DNA from: Numidum massiliense
GTDB taxonomy: Bacteria; Bacillota; Bacilli; Thermoactinomycetales; Novibacillaceae
Length of the DNA stretch: 64,000 bases
Reading direction: 5' to 3'
Assembly (NCBI RefSeq): GCF_001375555.1
Contig: NZ_CTDZ01000009.1
Coordinates: 1,729,758-1,793,757 of the forward strand
The notes below the pieces were generated by a model that saw only the letters and a program-made list of their open reading frames with translations, was not told where the DNA came from and searched no databases. Each line of letters starts with the position of its first letter. Position 1 is the stretch's first letter. This document shows, in pieces, positions 36,883 to 46,304 of the stretch. A program made the translations under genes and the position numbers.

Positions 36883-36926
36883 AAAAGACTACTTCCTGCG
36901 AAAAAAACACGCATTGGAAGTAGCCT
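36883..36926 (-). terminator. Terminator after mtaB
   Basis: On the minus strand GGCTACTTCC-AATGCG, a T-rich loop and CGCAGGAAGTAGTC form a long stem, followed by TTTT. It lies about 35 nt beyond the mtaB stop. It shares CTACTTCCTGC and the adjacent A/T run with the hairpin at 7902-8000. Confidence 0.7.
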
Positions 36927-36958
36927 CTCCCTTCAAAAGATGCATTTGAACGCCGACG

Positions 36959-38293
36959 CTAACCGCCGACAACTCGGTCGAAGTCGCGCACGAATGTCCC
37001 AAACGAGTACTCCTTGCCCGGCTTGTCCAGACGCACCTTGCACAGTTTGCCGACGAGCGATTCGTTCGCCGGAAAGACGAGTTTCAAATAGTTGTCGCTA
37101 TGCCCTTCGTACAAGCCGCTTTCCGGATCCTCTTTATACGGCTGTTCCGGGATCACTTCGAGTACGTCGTTTTGGAACTTGGCCGCATACGCCTCGCTCA
37201 GTCGCTCGGACAAGGCGATTAAGCGCTGCACACGTGCGTTCTTCACTTCCTCGTCGATTTGGTCCGTCATGCGCGCGGCCGGCGTACCGGTGCGCATCGA
37301 GTACGGGAAGACGTGCAGTTCGGCAAAGTTAATTTCTTCGATGAAGCGGTACGTGTTTTCAAACATCTCGTCCGTCTCGCCGGGAAAGCCGACGATAATG
37401 TCGGACGTAACCGCGAGATCAGGCAACGCTTGGCGAATCTTAGCGATCTTGTCGCGGTACTCAGCAACCGTATATTTACGGCGCATCCGCTTCAGCACCG
37501 CATCGTCCCCCGCCTGCAGCGGGATGTGCAAGTGGCGGCACATTTTGTCGGATTCGCCAAGTACCTCTAACACGCGCTCGTCGATTTGGCTCGCCTCGAT
37601 CGAGCTGATGCGGATCCGTTTCAGCCCGTCGATTGTATCTAAATCCCACAACAGGTCGGCGAGCTTGTAGTCCTCAAAATCCTCACCGTAACCGCCAGTA
37701 TGAATGCCGGTAAGGACGATCTCTTTGTAGCCGGCGTCTACTAACTGGCGCGCCTGCTTTAACACGTTCTCGGGCTTGCGGCTTCGCATTAAGCCGCGCG
37801 ACCAAGGGATAATGCAAAAAGTACAAAAATTATTGCATCCTTCTTGTATTTTTAACGAGGCACGCGTGCGCTCCGAGTAGGCGGGCACGTCGAGCTCTTC
37901 GAATTCGCGGTTTTTCATAATATTTTTCACCGCGTTGACCGGTTGGCGGCGGGCGCGGTGTTCTTCGATGTGCGTGAGCAGTTGATCGCGCCCTTGCGTC
38001 CCGACGACGACGTCGACCCCCGGGATTGCCAAAATATCACCGGGCGACGTTTGCGCGTAACAGCCCGTCACGGCAACGACCGCATCGGGATTGCGGCGTA
38101 CCGCGCGGCGAATCGTTTGCCGACTCTTTTTGTCCCCCGTGTTCGTCACCGTACACGTGTTAATGACGTACACATCCGCCTTCGCTTCGAAGTCGACTTT
38201 TTCATAGCCGGCGCGTTTAAACAGTTGCCACATCGCATCTGTTTCATAGTGGTTGACTTTGCATCCTAACGTGTGAAAGGCAACCCTTTGCAT
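36959..38293 (-). CDS. mtaB: tRNA t6A37 methylthiotransferase MtaB
   Basis: Radical-SAM enzyme adding the 2-methylthio group to t6A37 in tRNAs decoding ANN codons. The N-terminal UPF0004 domain with its Cys ligands (NTCTVTNTGDKKSRQ, VTGCYAQ) is followed by the radical-SAM CNNFCTFCIIPWSRG (C-x3-C-x2-C, near residue 153) and a C-terminal TRAM domain. 444 aa, as in YqeV. AAAGGAG upstream of the ATG. It follows prmA with a 176-bp gap, which in B. subtilis is occupied by rsmE. Confidence 0.95.
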   Translation of the reverse strand: MQRVAFHTLGCKVNHYETDAMWQLFKRAGYEKVDFEAKADVYVINTCTVTNTGDKKSRQTIRRAVRRNPDAVVAVTGCYAQTSPGDILAIPGVDVVVGTQGRDQLLTHIEEHRARRQPVNAVKNIMKNREFEELDVPAYSERTRASLKIQEGCNNFCTFCIIPWSRGLMRSRKPENVLKQARQLVDAGYKEIVLTGIHTGGYGEDFEDYKLADLLWDLDTIDGLKRIRISSIEASQIDERVLEVLGESDKMCRHLHIPLQAGDDAVLKRMRRKYTVAEYRDKIAKIRQALPDLAVTSDIIVGFPGETDEMFENTYRFIEEINFAELHVFPYSMRTGTPAARMTDQIDEEVKNARVQRLIALSERLSEAYAAKFQNDVLEVIPEQPYKEDPESGLYEGHSDNYLKLVFPANESLVGKLCKVRLDKPGKEYSFGTFVRDFDRVVGG

Positions 38294-38469
38294 CGAACCA
38301 CTCCTTTCCTCGGTTGTTATCTATTGCACGTGTTGTATGCACTACGTATGTTATACTTTTTGTACGTTCCGTACGTTTCGTGCGCGTCTTGGTAAGTTCC
38401 AAGCGATGCTCCCATTCATTCGCAACCGATACCCCTCTTGATAAGATTCCGGGGTACATCTTCCTAATT

Positions 38470-39411
38470 TTATCGTTTTTGCGCGGTAATCGCTACCCAA
38501 TCGTCTTGGTAGATTGTTTCCACAATGCGAAACTGGTGTGCCTCGAGGGCCTCGGTGACGAGTCGCTCCTTTGCCTCGATAATGCCAGACATAATGTAAT
38601 AGCCGCCTGGTTTAAGGACACGTGCGGCATCGCCGACGAACTGCAGGATGACTTCCGCTAAAATATTAGCCAGCGCAATGTCAAAGGGTCCTTCGACACC
38701 GTGCAATAAATCGTTTTGGCGCACTGCAACCTGTGCCTCGGCACCGTTCGTACGGACGTTTTCCCGCGTCACCTCTACAGCGACATCGTCGACGTCGAGC
38801 GCGAGTACGCTGGCCGTACCGAGCTTCGCCGCCGCAATGCTGAGGATCCCGCTGCCGCAACCGACGTCGACGACCCGTTCCCCACCTTGTACGATTTTTT
38901 CTAACGAGCGAAGGACGAGTGCTGTTGAAGGGTGAGTGCCCGTACCGAACGCCATTCCCGGGTCGAGTTCGATGACAATGTCGCCAGAGTGCGGCGGTTC
39001 GTACGCTTCCCAAGTCGGCTTCACGATCAGTTTCTCCGCGAGGCGCGTCGGCTTATAATATTTTTTCCAGGCGGACTCCCAGTCGCGCGGATCGACTTCG
39101 TTAACGGTAACCGTACCCGGACCGATGTCCAAATCGTAAGCGACTAACCCGGCGACGCGCGCGGTGACATTCTCCACCGTTTCCGCCAAGTTGCTGCCGA
39201 GCGGCAAATACGCTTTTAAAATGACACCTTCAGACGGGTAATCTTCGACGTTCAACTCATATATTTCGCCGTACGACGCCTCCCACTCCCGCTCTGGGAG
39301 CGCCGAATCTTCGATGACGACACCTTTCGCCCCCGCCTCGTACAAAATGTTCGCCGCCGCCTCTTGCGCTTCGTGCCCGATATGAACACAAATTTCAGCC
39401 CATTTCGTCAT
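38470..39411 (-). CDS. prmA: Ribosomal protein L11 methyltransferase
   Basis: SAM-dependent enzyme trimethylating ribosomal protein L11. The N-terminal substrate-recognition domain is followed by the linker DPGMAFGTGTHPSTALVLR, the SAM-binding VVDVGCGSGILSIAAAKLG and the catalytic-region NILAEVIL. 313 aa from the ATG at 39411, which has AGGAGTGGG upstream. Part of the heat-shock operon tail after dnaJ, as in Bacillus. Confidence 0.96.
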   Translation of the reverse strand: MTKWAEICVHIGHEAQEAAANILYEAGAKGVVIEDSALPEREWEASYGEIYELNVEDYPSEGVILKAYLPLGSNLAETVENVTARVAGLVAYDLDIGPGTVTVNEVDPRDWESAWKKYYKPTRLAEKLIVKPTWEAYEPPHSGDIVIELDPGMAFGTGTHPSTALVLRSLEKIVQGGERVVDVGCGSGILSIAAAKLGTASVLALDVDDVAVEVTRENVRTNGAEAQVAVRQNDLLHGVEGPFDIALANILAEVILQFVGDAARVLKPGGYYIMSGIIEAKERLVTEALEAHQFRIVETIYQDDWVAITAQKR

Positions 39412-39593
39412 CGTCCCACTCCTTATTGCGATTAAGCCACTCAAAATACGTTCCCATAAGATCGCGCGTGATCACATGTCACTCGCTGCTCCACTATTTA
39501 GAAGCTGTACGTCAAACGTATGCCGCTTGTGCGCTTTAACCGCTGTGTTTGCTCCACTCCAATCGGAAACACGCACACACGCACTAACGCATA

Positions 39594-40721
39594 TCAATCA
39601 CCGGTAAATGCCCGCTTCATTCGCTCAAAAAAACCGACGTCTTCCCCGTGCGCCTTCTCGCCGCCCACATCCGCAAACTCGCGTAATAAGTCTTTCTGTT
39701 TCTCGGACAGACGTGTCGGTGTGACGACGACGACCTTCACGTGCTGGTCACCTTGCCCGTAACCGCGAATGCGCGGCACACCTTTATTGCGCAAGCGGAA
39801 GTATGTGTCCGTCTGCGTACCGGCAGGTACTTTCAGCTTTACGCGCCCGTGCAGAGTCGGCACTTCGATTTCATCGCCGAGTGCCGCCTGGACAAACGTG
39901 AGTGGCACTTCGCAGTAAATGTCGTCCCCTTGCCGTTCAAAAAACTCGTGCGGTTCGACGTGAATCACAATGTATAGATCGCCCGGCGGCCCACCGTTTA
40001 CGCCGGCTTCTCCTTCACCGGAGATGCGCAGGCGCGCCCCGTCGTCGACGCCAGCCGGAACTTTCACGTTGATTTTCTTACGCTTGTTCACTTGACCAGA
40101 ACCGTGACATGTCGAACACTTTTCTTTAATAATTTTCCCTTGCCCGTTACAGTTTTGACAGACGCGACGGTTGACAATGCGACCGAACGGCGTGTTTTGC
40201 ACCATTTCTTGCTGTCCCGTCCCGCGACAGACCGAACACGTCTCCGGGTTTGTCCCCGGCTTCGCACCACTGCCGTGACACGTCGCACACGTCTCCGTAC
40301 GCGGAATTTCAATATCTATTTCTTTACCGAAAACCGCATCTTTAAACGCGACCGTCATATTGTATTGTAAATCGGCACCTTGTCGTGGGGCGTTCGGGTT
40401 TTGTCGCCGCCCACCACCGCCGAAAAACATATCGAAAATGTCGCCGAACCCGCCGAAGTCACCCGCTCCGCCAAAGCCACCGCCGTCACCAAATGCTGCG
40501 TTCGGATCAGCGTGTCCGAATTGGTCGTAGTTCGCTTTCGCTTGCGGGTCGCTCAACACGTCGTACGCTTCTTTAACTTCCTTAAATTTCTCTTCTGCAT
40601 CTGGCGCTTTATTCACGTCAGGGTGATACTTGCGCGCCAGTTTGCGGTACGCTTTTTTAATCTCCTCGGGAGATGCCTCTTGACCGACACCTAATACTTC
40701 GTAGTAGTCTCGTTTACTCAC
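39594..40721 (-). CDS. dnaJ: Chaperone protein DnaJ
   Basis: Hsp40 co-chaperone stimulating DnaK. Order: J domain with the HPD motif (KYHPDVNK, residues about 5-70), a Gly/Phe-rich linker, a zinc-finger domain of four CxxCxGxG repeats ([32 protein letters not shown]; about 140-220) and the C-terminal peptide-binding domains. 375 aa, type I DnaJ. GTG start with GGGGTGAGG upstream. It follows dnaK after 295 nt. Confidence 0.97.
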   Translation of the reverse strand: MSKRDYYEVLGVGQEASPEEIKKAYRKLARKYHPDVNKAPDAEEKFKEVKEAYDVLSDPQAKANYDQFGHADPNAAFGDGGGFGGAGDFGGFGDIFDMFFGGGGRRQNPNAPRQGADLQYNMTVAFKDAVFGKEIDIEIPRTETCATCHGSGAKPGTNPETCSVCRGTGQQEMVQNTPFGRIVNRRVCQNCNGQGKIIKEKCSTCHGSGQVNKRKKINVKVPAGVDDGARLRISGEGEAGVNGGPPGDLYIVIHVEPHEFFERQGDDIYCEVPLTFVQAALGDEIEVPTLHGRVKLKVPAGTQTDTYFRLRNKGVPRIRGYGQGDQHVKVVVVTPTRLSEKQKDLLREFADVGGEKAHGEDVGFFERMKRAFTGD

Positions 40722-40770
40722 AACCTCACCCCTTACTAAAAAAATGCCGCTTCAGACAGACGAAAGTACC

Positions 40771-40797
40771 GACCACATTGACCACACTGACCACACC
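40771..40797. repeat. 9-bp tandem repeat between dnaJ and dnaK
   Basis: Three imperfect copies of GACCACATT/GACCACACT/GACCACACC, plus a partial fourth, lie in the dnaK-dnaJ spacer. No gene was seen in the roughly 295-bp spacer apart from this repeat and a hairpin at 40952-40989. Confidence 0.85.
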
Positions 40798-40951
40798 GAC
40801 ATTCGCCCCATTGTACACCGTCTTTCTCGCCCCACCGGACACTGCTCCCTGCTGCCTGCTCCACACACGTTGCTCGTCTCCCGACGCTTGCAGGGGGCCG
40901 CCAACCATGCACATCGCTTGGCACTCGCCCTTAGGACCCTAAACGGCGGAA

Positions 40952-40989
40952 GACGGTCAAAGCCTAAACTAGCCCCGGCTTTAACCGTC
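40952..40989 (-). terminator. Intercistronic hairpin between dnaK and dnaJ
   Basis: GACGGTTAAAGCC and GGCTTTGACCGTC form a 13-bp stem with one mismatch and a 12-nt loop on the minus strand. No T tract follows, so it is more likely a processing or partial termination element that lowers dnaJ relative to dnaK. Confidence 0.5.
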
Positions 40990-41016
40990 CCGAGAAAAAT
41001 GCCTTATATTGTTAAC

Positions 41017-42873
41017 TTATTTTTTCTCGTCGCCCTTCTCGTCCTTCACTTCTTCGAAATCAGCGTCGACGACGTTGTCGTCCGCCTTTCCGCCAGTTGC
41101 TCCTTGCTCCTCGTTCCCTTGGCTCGCTTGCGCTTGCTGTGCGGCTTGCTCATACAATTTCACGGACAACTGCTGTACGACTTCTTGCAGTTCGTCTTTT
41201 GCCTTCTTAATCGCTTCGGAGTCGTCGCCTTCGAGCGCTTTTTTCAATTGCTCTTTCGCGTCTTCCGCTTTTTTCTTCTCCGCTTCGTCCACTTTGTCGC
41301 CGAGGTCTTTCAGCGTTTTTTCCGTCGCAAAAATGAGTTGGTCCGCTTCGTTGCGCAATTCTACTTTTTCGCGTCGCTGTTGGTCTTCTTCCGCGTGCGC
41401 TTCCGCATCTTTGATCATTTGGTCAATTTCTTCGTCGCTCAAGCCGCTCGACGACGTAATCGTAATTTTTTGGCTCTTACCTGTACCCAAGTCTTTCGCC
41501 GACACGTTGACGATGCCGTTCGCGTCAATGTCAAACGACACTTCGATTTGCGGAACGCCGCGCGGTGCCGGTGGGATATCGGTCAGTTGGAAGCGTCCGA
41601 GCGTCTTGTTGCCCGCCGCCATTTGCCGCTCCCCTTGCAGCACGTGAATATCAACCGACGTCTGATTGTCTGCTGCCGTCGAGAAAGTTTGCGACTTACT
41701 CGTCGGAATCGTCGTATTGCGTTCGATCAGCTTCGTAAATACGCCGCCCAGCGTTTCGATCCCGAGGGATAGCGGCGTGACGTCTAACAGTACGACGTCT
41801 TTCACCTCGCCGGCTAAAACGCCCGCTTGCACAGCAGCCCCGAGGGCGACGACTTCGTCCGGGTTGACGCCTTTGTGCGGTTCTTGTCCCGTTAACTTCT
41901 TAATCGCTTCTTGTACCGCCGGAATGCGCGTCGAGCCGCCGACCAAAATGACGCGGTCGATGTCGTTCGGCTGAAGGCCCGCATCGCTAAGCGCCCGCCG
42001 AGTAGGTCCCATCGTCCGCTCCACGAGGTCACTGGTCAACTCCTCGAATTTCGCGCGAGTCAAGGTGACCTGTAAGTGCTTCGGTCCGGTGGCGTCAGCC
42101 GTAATAAAGGGCAGCGAAATGTCGGTCGTCAGGACGCCGGACAGGTCTTTCTTCGCTTTTTCCGCCGCGTCTTTCAACCGCTGCGTCGCCATGTTGTCCT
42201 TACCCAAATCGATGCCGTGTTCTTTTTTGAACTCTTCCACCAAGTAATCGATGATGGCGTCGTCGAAATCGTCGCCACCTAGTTTGTTGTCACCGCTCGT
42301 CGCCTTAACTTCGAAAAAGCCGTCGCCCAATTCGAGAATCGACACGTCAAACGTCCCGCCACCTAAGTCAAAGACGAGAATCGTCTGATCTTCGCCTTTT
42401 TCTAACCCGTAAGCGAGTGCTGCAGCCGTCGGTTCGTTGACGATGCGCTCCACTTCGAGGCCAGCAATGCGTCCGGCGTCTTTCGTCGCTTGCCGCTGGC
42501 TGTCGTTAAAATAGGCCGGTACGGTAATAACGGCCTTCGTCACCGTTTCACCTAAGTACGCTTCCGCGTCAGATTTTAGTTTTTGCAAAATCATCGCCGA
42601 AAGCTCTTGCGGCGTATAGTCTTTTCCTTCGATTGTCTTCTTGAAGTTCGAGCCCATGTGGCGCTTAATCGACATGACAGTGTTGTCTGGGTTCGTAATC
42701 GCCTGCCGCTTCGCCAATTCACCGACTAACCGTTCACCGTCTTTGGAGAAGCCGATGACAGACGGTGTCGTACGGTTCCCTTCCGGGTTCGGAATGACGA
42801 CTGCTTCGCCGCCTTCCATAACTGCTACACACGAGTTTGTCGTTCCTAAGTCAATTCCGATCGCTTTACTCAT
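41017..42873 (-). CDS. dnaK: Chaperone protein DnaK
   Basis: Hsp70 chaperone. The N-terminal ATPase has [29 protein letters not shown] and [13 protein letters not shown]; the substrate-binding domain begins after the linker [15 protein letters not shown]. The C-terminus is a helical lid ending in an acidic/basic tail without the EEVD of eukaryotes. 618 aa from the ATG at 42873; a TTG three codons earlier lies closer to GGAGGTAA, so the start is uncertain by three residues. Second structural gene after grpE. Confidence 0.98.
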   Translation of the reverse strand: MSKAIGIDLGTTNSCVAVMEGGEAVVIPNPEGNRTTPSVIGFSKDGERLVGELAKRQAITNPDNTVMSIKRHMGSNFKKTIEGKDYTPQELSAMILQKLKSDAEAYLGETVTKAVITVPAYFNDSQRQATKDAGRIAGLEVERIVNEPTAAALAYGLEKGEDQTILVFDLGGGTFDVSILELGDGFFEVKATSGDNKLGGDDFDDAIIDYLVEEFKKEHGIDLGKDNMATQRLKDAAEKAKKDLSGVLTTDISLPFITADATGPKHLQVTLTRAKFEELTSDLVERTMGPTRRALSDAGLQPNDIDRVILVGGSTRIPAVQEAIKKLTGQEPHKGVNPDEVVALGAAVQAGVLAGEVKDVVLLDVTPLSLGIETLGGVFTKLIERNTTIPTSKSQTFSTAADNQTSVDIHVLQGERQMAAGNKTLGRFQLTDIPPAPRGVPQIEVSFDIDANGIVNVSAKDLGTGKSQKITITSSSGLSDEEIDQMIKDAEAHAEEDQQRREKVELRNEADQLIFATEKTLKDLGDKVDEAEKKKAEDAKEQLKKALEGDDSEAIKKAKDELQEVVQQLSVKLYEQAAQQAQASQGNEEQGATGGKADDNVVDADFEEVKDEKGDEKK

Positions 42874-42968
42874 CGTGTTCAATTACCTCCTCGTCGTTCC
42901 ACCCAATAAAAATGTCTTCTTTAAACGTTCGGTTACTTCCCTTTAGTTGCGTCCTTTAATTGCGTCGT

Positions 42969-43712
42969 TTAGTTACTTACTTTAACCATCGCTGGCCGGA
43001 TGACCCGATCCTTCAATTGGTAGCCTTTTTGAAACTCTTCTACGACGATCCCGGGCTCGTGCTCATCGCTTGCCACTTGCATGACCGCCTCGTGAAACTC
43101 GGGGTTAAACGGTTCGCCGACCGCGGCGATCGGCGCTAAGCCTTCCGCTGCTAAAATGTCTAATATTTGCCGGTTTACCATTTTCACTCCTTCGAGGAGC
43201 CCACTCGCGTCGGTCGCGTTCGCGTCTTTCCCGGCGGCAATCGCTCGCTCCAAATTGTCGAGCGCGGGCAGAAGCCCTTTGACCACGGGAAGTGCGGCGT
43301 ATTTAAGCAATTCTTCTTTTTCTTTGCGCGTACGGCGGCGGAAGTTTTCCAAATCTGCCTGTGCCCGCAACTGCTGGTTTTTCGCCTCAGTTAGTTGTGC
43401 GGTTAGCTGTGTCACTTGCTCTTTAAGCTCTCTCACTTCGGCATCAGCATCAGCATCACCACCGGCATGCGTCGCACATGCGTCGGAAGCGTCTTTGCGT
43501 GTTGCTTCCGCTGCAGTTTCCTCAACATTTTCATCGGCGCCAGTAGCGCCCGCGCTAGTCGCACCATTAGAGGGCGCACGGTTACCGCCTCGAGCGTCGT
43601 CTTCTATATGATCGTCAGGGGTAGTGGCAGTCGTCTCTTCTGCATTTATTTCTACCCCTTTTGTCGCGTTAGAATCCGCATGTAATGGTGTATCTCGCAT
43701 TTGTTCGTCCAC
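42969..43712 (-). CDS. grpE: Nucleotide exchange factor GrpE
   Basis: Releases ADP from DnaK. The C-terminal half shows the long coiled coil (EVRELKEQVTQLTAQLTEA onward) and the beta domain signature with NPEFHEAVMQ and the KGYQLKDRVIRPAMVKVS end. The first 90 residues are an unusually long acidic, Ala/Thr-rich, low-complexity extension. 247 aa, longer than most. GTG start with GGGGGTG upstream. Part of hrcA-grpE-dnaK-dnaJ. Confidence 0.96.
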   Translation of the reverse strand: MDEQMRDTPLHADSNATKGVEINAEETTATTPDDHIEDDARGGNRAPSNGATSAGATGADENVEETAAEATRKDASDACATHAGGDADADAEVRELKEQVTQLTAQLTEAKNQQLRAQADLENFRRRTRKEKEELLKYAALPVVKGLLPALDNLERAIAAGKDANATDASGLLEGVKMVNRQILDILAAEGLAPIAAVGEPFNPEFHEAVMQVASDEHEPGIVVEEFQKGYQLKDRVIRPAMVKVSN

Positions 43713-43809
43713 GTACTTTCACCCCCTGCTTAAAGTACACATTATAGCGACAGTCCGTCGCCAACACTTTTTGAACATTTGTTTAACAATTATATATGTA
43801 AATGAGCAT

Positions 43810-43836
43810 AGTTAGTGGGGATTCACCCCACTAACT
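43810..43836 (-). other. Hairpin between hrcA and grpE
   Basis: AGTTAGTGGGG, 5-nt loop, CCCCACTAACT is a perfect 11-bp stem in the hrcA-grpE spacer with no T tract after it. In B. subtilis the dnaK operon mRNA is processed between hrcA and grpE, leaving a stable downstream message. This element is a candidate for such a stability or processing site. Confidence 0.6.
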
Positions 43837-43950
43837 GCTCATTAACACACTTTTTTTGCCTCTGCGCTCGAAGGGTGCGCAAGAAAAAAATCCTCATAAA
43901 CTGCTCGTCGCCCAGTCCATCGTGACACAGCGCATTCGTGACACACTATG

Positions 43951-44982
43951 TTACGACTGATCGGTTAAGTGGCGCACAATGTTGTTAAAATCGCGTGACA
44001 AAAAGTCCATCAGCCCGATGAGGCGCCCGTAGTCCATCCGCGTCGGGCCGAGGACACCGATACTGCCGACGCGTTCGCCCGATAATACGTAAGATGCGGT
44101 AATGATGCTACAATGACTCACTGCCTCAAGTTCGTTTTCCTGCCCAATCGTCACTTGGACACCTAGCTCTTCGGCGTCGAACAAACGGACAACCGTATGT
44201 TGATCTTCTAACAAGTCGTATAAAAGCTTAATTTTATCGATATCGCGAAATTCAGGCTGCGACATTAAGTTCGTCGCGCCCCCCATGTAGACGCGCTCGC
44301 CGTCGTCAGCTGTAATCATTTGCTCCACCATTTGTAACAGTAGTTCATAGCGCTCCGTGTAACGGGATAGCTCTTTCGCAATTTCCGAGTACATCTTCGC
44401 GCGAATGAGGTGCAGCGGAACCCCGGCAAGTTTCTCGTTAAGAATGTTGACTAACATTTCCAACTCACTCGCCGACGCGTGTTCGGGAATGATGACGCGC
44501 TGTTTATCGACGTGCCCGGTATCGGTGACTAAAATCGCCACCGCTAAGCGATCAGATAGTGGGATCAACTGCATATGCTTCAATTTATTTTGAAACACTT
44601 CCGGCCCGAGCACAATCGCCGTGTAATTCGTCAAGTGCGAGACGATGACGGCCGTCTGTTGGAACACGTGTTCAATTTCATTAATACGTTCCGCAAAATA
44701 CGTCCGGATCGTTTCCGAGTCTTTCTTACTCACTTTACGGGGTTTCACTAAATAATCGACATAATAACGGTAACCTGTATTAGTCGGGATTCTCCCGGCG
44801 GAAGCGTGCGGTTGCTCCAAATAGCCCATTTCTTCCAAGTCCGCCATCTCATTGCGGACTGTTGCCGCACTGTAGCCGACGTTCGCGTGCTTGGAAATAG
44901 TGCGCGAACCGACGGGTTCCGCGTATTGAATAAAGTTTTCCACTACGGCAGCAAGAATTTGCTGTTGGCGTGCGGTTAGCAT
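43951..44982 (-). CDS. hrcA: Heat-inducible transcription repressor HrcA
   Basis: Represses class I heat-shock operons by binding CIRCE; activity depends on GroE. The N-terminal winged helix (LTARQQQILAAVVENFIQ, ATVRNEMADLEEMGYLEQPH) is followed by the GRIPTNTGYRYYVDYL motif and the C-terminal dimerisation/GAF-like region ending with VGSIGVLGPTRMDYGRLIGL. 343 aa. Its own promoter region carries CIRCE, so it is autoregulated. Confidence 0.97.
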   Translation of the reverse strand: MLTARQQQILAAVVENFIQYAEPVGSRTISKHANVGYSAATVRNEMADLEEMGYLEQPHASAGRIPTNTGYRYYVDYLVKPRKVSKKDSETIRTYFAERINEIEHVFQQTAVIVSHLTNYTAIVLGPEVFQNKLKHMQLIPLSDRLAVAILVTDTGHVDKQRVIIPEHASASELEMLVNILNEKLAGVPLHLIRAKMYSEIAKELSRYTERYELLLQMVEQMITADDGERVYMGGATNLMSQPEFRDIDKIKLLYDLLEDQHTVVRLFDAEELGVQVTIGQENELEAVSHCSIITASYVLSGERVGSIGVLGPTRMDYGRLIGLMDFLSRDFNNIVRHLTDQS

Positions 44983-44998
44983 GTTCTCACCCCGCTTG

Positions 44999-45025
44999 TT
45001 AGCACTCTCGCTAATCGAGTGCTAA
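44999..45025 (-). promoter_or_regulatory. CIRCE operator
   Basis: TTAGCACTC-N9-GAGTGCTAA, a perfect match to the CIRCE consensus, located 16 nt upstream of the hrcA start. It is the binding site for HrcA and, in mRNA form, may also affect message stability. Confidence 0.97.
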
Positions 45026-45063
45026 AGCTTTAACATAAACGTACCAAAACAGGCGTGCGGTTG

Positions 45064-46209
45064 TCAATAAGAAAGAAAGCGGGCGAACACCTCATTGCCC
45101 CACAACAGCCCATTTTCGGTCAAGCGGACACCTTTAGGCGTACGTATGAGCCAGCCTTTCTGGACTAACGCAGCAATTTCTGCACCGTAAACATCCGTCA
45201 ATTCTGTCTCGAATCGCTGCCGAAAGCGGGCAAATGAGACGCCTTCCGCCAACCTGAGCCCGAGCATCATCGTATTCTCGATGTCTTCTTGCCGCGTTAC
45301 TTCGTATTGCTCGACGCGCGGCAGAAGCCCTCCCGCGAGCGTTTGAATGTACTGTTTGACTCCGCGCGCATTTGCATACCTCTGCCCGTTCGTATACGCG
45401 TGTGCCCCGACGCCGAACCCGTAGTACGGCTCATTGAACCAATACGTCAAATTGTGCTTGCTCTCATACCCTTTTTGGCTAAAATTACTAATTTCATACT
45501 GGAAATATCCCGCCTCTCGCATGCGCTGACGGACGAGCTGATACATGTCGTATTCCTCGTCATCGGAAGGGAGCGGCAGCTTCCCTTGTTGTTGTAACGT
45601 AAAAAAGCGGGTGTTTTGTTCCACTTTTAACGCATAGGCGGAAAAGTGTTGTACTCCTAGGTCCAGTGCGACATCGAGTGTGCTCTGCATATGCTTAACC
45701 GTTTGCTGCGGTAAGCCGAACATTAAATCGAGGGACACGTTAGTGAACCCAGCCCGTTTCGCTTCTCCGAGGCTGTGGAAGACAGCCTCGGCGTCGTGGT
45801 CGCGACCGATCGCAGTAAGCAGTTGTTCGTTAAACGACTGCGCGCCAAAACTGAGGCGGTTGACGCCGCCTGCGCGCATCACCGCCAGTTTTTCCGCATC
45901 GACTGTCCCCGGGTTCGCTTCCATCGTAAATTCCAACTGTGCCGCCCGCTGGGGAAAGTGCCGCTCGACAATATTTAAAAAACGCGTCAGCTGTGCCGCC
46001 GTGAGCACTGTCGGAGTCCCGCCGCCGACGAAGATCGTCTCGATCGGAGCTGCAGCCGGCTCCACGGCCAGCGTAGCGCTCATTTCTTGTTCCAACGCGT
46101 CTAAATAAGCGTCAATCGGTTGGTTTTTCGCCGTATATGTCGCAAAATCACAATAAAAACATTTATGCGCACAAAACGGAATATGGATATAAACAGCTTT
46201 CGCCTGCAT
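45064..46209 (-). CDS. hemW: Radical SAM heme chaperone HemW
   Basis: Formerly annotated as HemN-like coproporphyrinogen oxidase. The cluster motif reads CAHKCFYCDF; true HemN has a further Cys directly after (CxxxCxxCxC), so this is the HemW type that binds and delivers heme. GGGTPT, SFGAQSFNEQLL and the HemN C-terminal domain region are present. 381 aa, typical. It lies between lepA and hrcA, its usual place in Bacilli. Confidence 0.93.
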   Translation of the reverse strand: MQAKAVYIHIPFCAHKCFYCDFATYTAKNQPIDAYLDALEQEMSATLAVEPAAAPIETIFVGGGTPTVLTAAQLTRFLNIVERHFPQRAAQLEFTMEANPGTVDAEKLAVMRAGGVNRLSFGAQSFNEQLLTAIGRDHDAEAVFHSLGEAKRAGFTNVSLDLMFGLPQQTVKHMQSTLDVALDLGVQHFSAYALKVEQNTRFFTLQQQGKLPLPSDDEEYDMYQLVRQRMREAGYFQYEISNFSQKGYESKHNLTYWFNEPYYGFGVGAHAYTNGQRYANARGVKQYIQTLAGGLLPRVEQYEVTRQEDIENTMMLGLRLAEGVSFARFRQRFETELTDVYGAEIAALVQKGWLIRTPKGVRLTENGLLWGNEVFARFLSY

Positions 46210-46304
46210 CGCCCTCGCTCGTTTCTACATAGGGGATTCCTGTTTGATTTAAACGTTACCGACCATGGCAGTTTCACATATGGCAAACGTATGGCAAATA
46301 GTGC

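Noticed and set aside
40744-41772. 342-residue plus-strand frame opposite dnaK
   Set aside because: Antisense shadow of dnaK, a frequent effect in GC-balanced conserved genes; it lacks a start site and family features.
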